This document shows, piece after piece, positions 63,694 to 64,000 of a DNA stretch of 64,000 nt (positions are counted from its first letter, which is position 1; every line of letters starts with the position of its first letter). The position numbers were made by a program, and so were the translations under genes. The notes below the pieces were generated by a model. That model did not search any database. It was not told the origin of the DNA and saw only the letters and a list, made by a program, of their open reading frames with translations. Where the stretch lies: positions 47,874 to 111,873 of the forward strand of contig MNYZ01000016.1 in assembly GCA_001873365.1 (NCBI GenBank). The letters run 5' to 3'. The DNA comes from Oscillatoriales cyanobacterium CG2_30_40_61. Lineage in GTDB: Bacteria > Cyanobacteriota > Cyanobacteriia > Cyanobacteriales > Microcoleaceae.

Positions 63694-64000
63694 TATAGCA
63701 GTCCTAAATCATTATCAAGAGCATGATATAATGATATACACTACTTGATTATGACAATAAAAATTATGAATGACTTACAACAGGCAGAAAAAGAGCGGAA
63801 CAAAGAAATAGCTGAATTAGAAATTTTAATTGAGAGTAATCTTTCGGCAAGAGAACTAAAACGAGCAATAGCTGTCAGGATGGCGCTCACCGGTAAAATT
63901 TACCGTGAAATCAGCCAAATTTTAGGTGTAAGCGAATTTTTTGTTGGGCATTGGAAAAAAGTTTTTAAAGGCAAAGGAATCGCTGGATTAAAACTAGGAT
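63694..64000 (+). mobile_element. IS630-family insertion element, left end (runs off the window)
   Basis: TATAGCAGTCCTAAATC at 63694 matches the terminal repeat of the MITE at 46089, and a transposase reading frame starts 72 bases inside it. The right end is beyond the window. The TA at the outer edge fits the TA target of IS630/Tc1-mariner elements. Confidence 0.65.
63766..64000 (+). CDS. IS630-type transposase, N-terminal part
   Basis: The frame from ATG 63766 is open for 78 codons to the window edge. It reads MNDLQQAEKERNKEIAELEI at first, then SARELKRAIAVRMALTGKIY and REISQILGVSEFFVGHWKKV, a helix-turn-helix segment as found at the N-terminus of IS630-family transposases (winged-helix DNA-binding part). 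The catalytic DDE domain lies outside the window, so activity cannot be judged. An alternative is a truncated transposase copy. Confidence 0.75.
   Translation, partial: MNDLQQAEKERNKEIAELEILIESNLSARELKRAIAVRMALTGKIYREISQILGVSEFFVGHWKKVFKGKGIAGLKLG

Overview
The window looks like the chromosome of a filamentous, non-heterocystous cyanobacterium of the Planktothrix/Oscillatoria type. Supporting signs are LdpA, the NDH-1 subunit NdhN, a Ycf45-like AAA/R3H protein, a DUF1824 protein, a PucC/BCD-type transporter fragment, frequent HIP1 octamers (GCGATCGC), and heptanucleotide-type short tandem repeats (ATCAGTT, CCCTATT, CCTGTT and GGGTAAT families) in many intergenic gaps. The genus is inferred from overall look only.

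Layout. 1-251 holds the 3' end of a PucC-like gene, convergent with a FecR-domain secreted protein. 1087-9020 (minus strand) is a chemosensory operon transcribed cheR-TPR, double cheW, mcp, hybrid cheA, cheB. It has no separate CheY and resembles Frz-type systems. 9208-12919 (minus) carries ycf45-like, ldpA and ndhN. 13008-32270 is the large ribosomal supercluster (S10, spc and alpha operons): a consensus promoter with a leader of about 540 nt, then rplC-D-W-B, rpsS, rplV, rpsC, rplP, rpmC, rpsQ, rplN-X-E, rpsH, rplF-R, rpsE, rplO, secY, adk, infA, rpmJ, rpsM-K, rpoA, rplQ, truA, rplM, rpsI, rpmE, prfA and a terminator. As usual in cyanobacteria, rpsN and rpmD are absent from the spc part.

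32407-39615 is mixed housekeeping and accessory: a lone receiver protein, an ABC-F ATPase, a Uma2 protein, DprA, a D-2-hydroxyacid dehydrogenase, a pilin-like G/H protein and a thioredoxin-TPR protein. 39616-41170 is a decaying stretch with a possible small RNA, a nonsense-interrupted membrane gene, a truncated PAP2 phosphatase and a frameshifted DUF202 gene. 41219-45928 has DUF389, a cupin, Era, a TnpB-less IS200/IS605 right end with an omega-RNA-like scaffold, a secreted protein and a TPR-like protein. 46089-51133 is a MITE followed by a xanthine dehydrogenase operon (two structural subunits and XdhC). 51160-59484 has a secreted protein, glycogen synthase, DUF1824, a hypothetical, a ribbon-helix-helix protein and two overlapping histidine kinases. 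59758-63579 has a PEP-CTERM protein, MoeB-rhodanese, a JAMM peptidase and PdxA. The window ends inside an IS630-family element whose terminal repeat matches the MITE.

Functional themes: translation and secretion core, chemosensory and two-component signalling, purine oxidation linked to molybdenum cofactor and sulfur-carrier chemistry, and intergenic DNA remodelled by short repeats. Some of those repeats have been taken into the ends of coding sequences (rplO, rpoA, Uma2; possibly an upstream extension of ycf45). No CRISPR array, tRNA, rRNA or large novel gene system was seen. The most unusual items are the orphan TnpB right end, the MITE/IS630 pair, the ribosomal leader and the small-RNA candidate.
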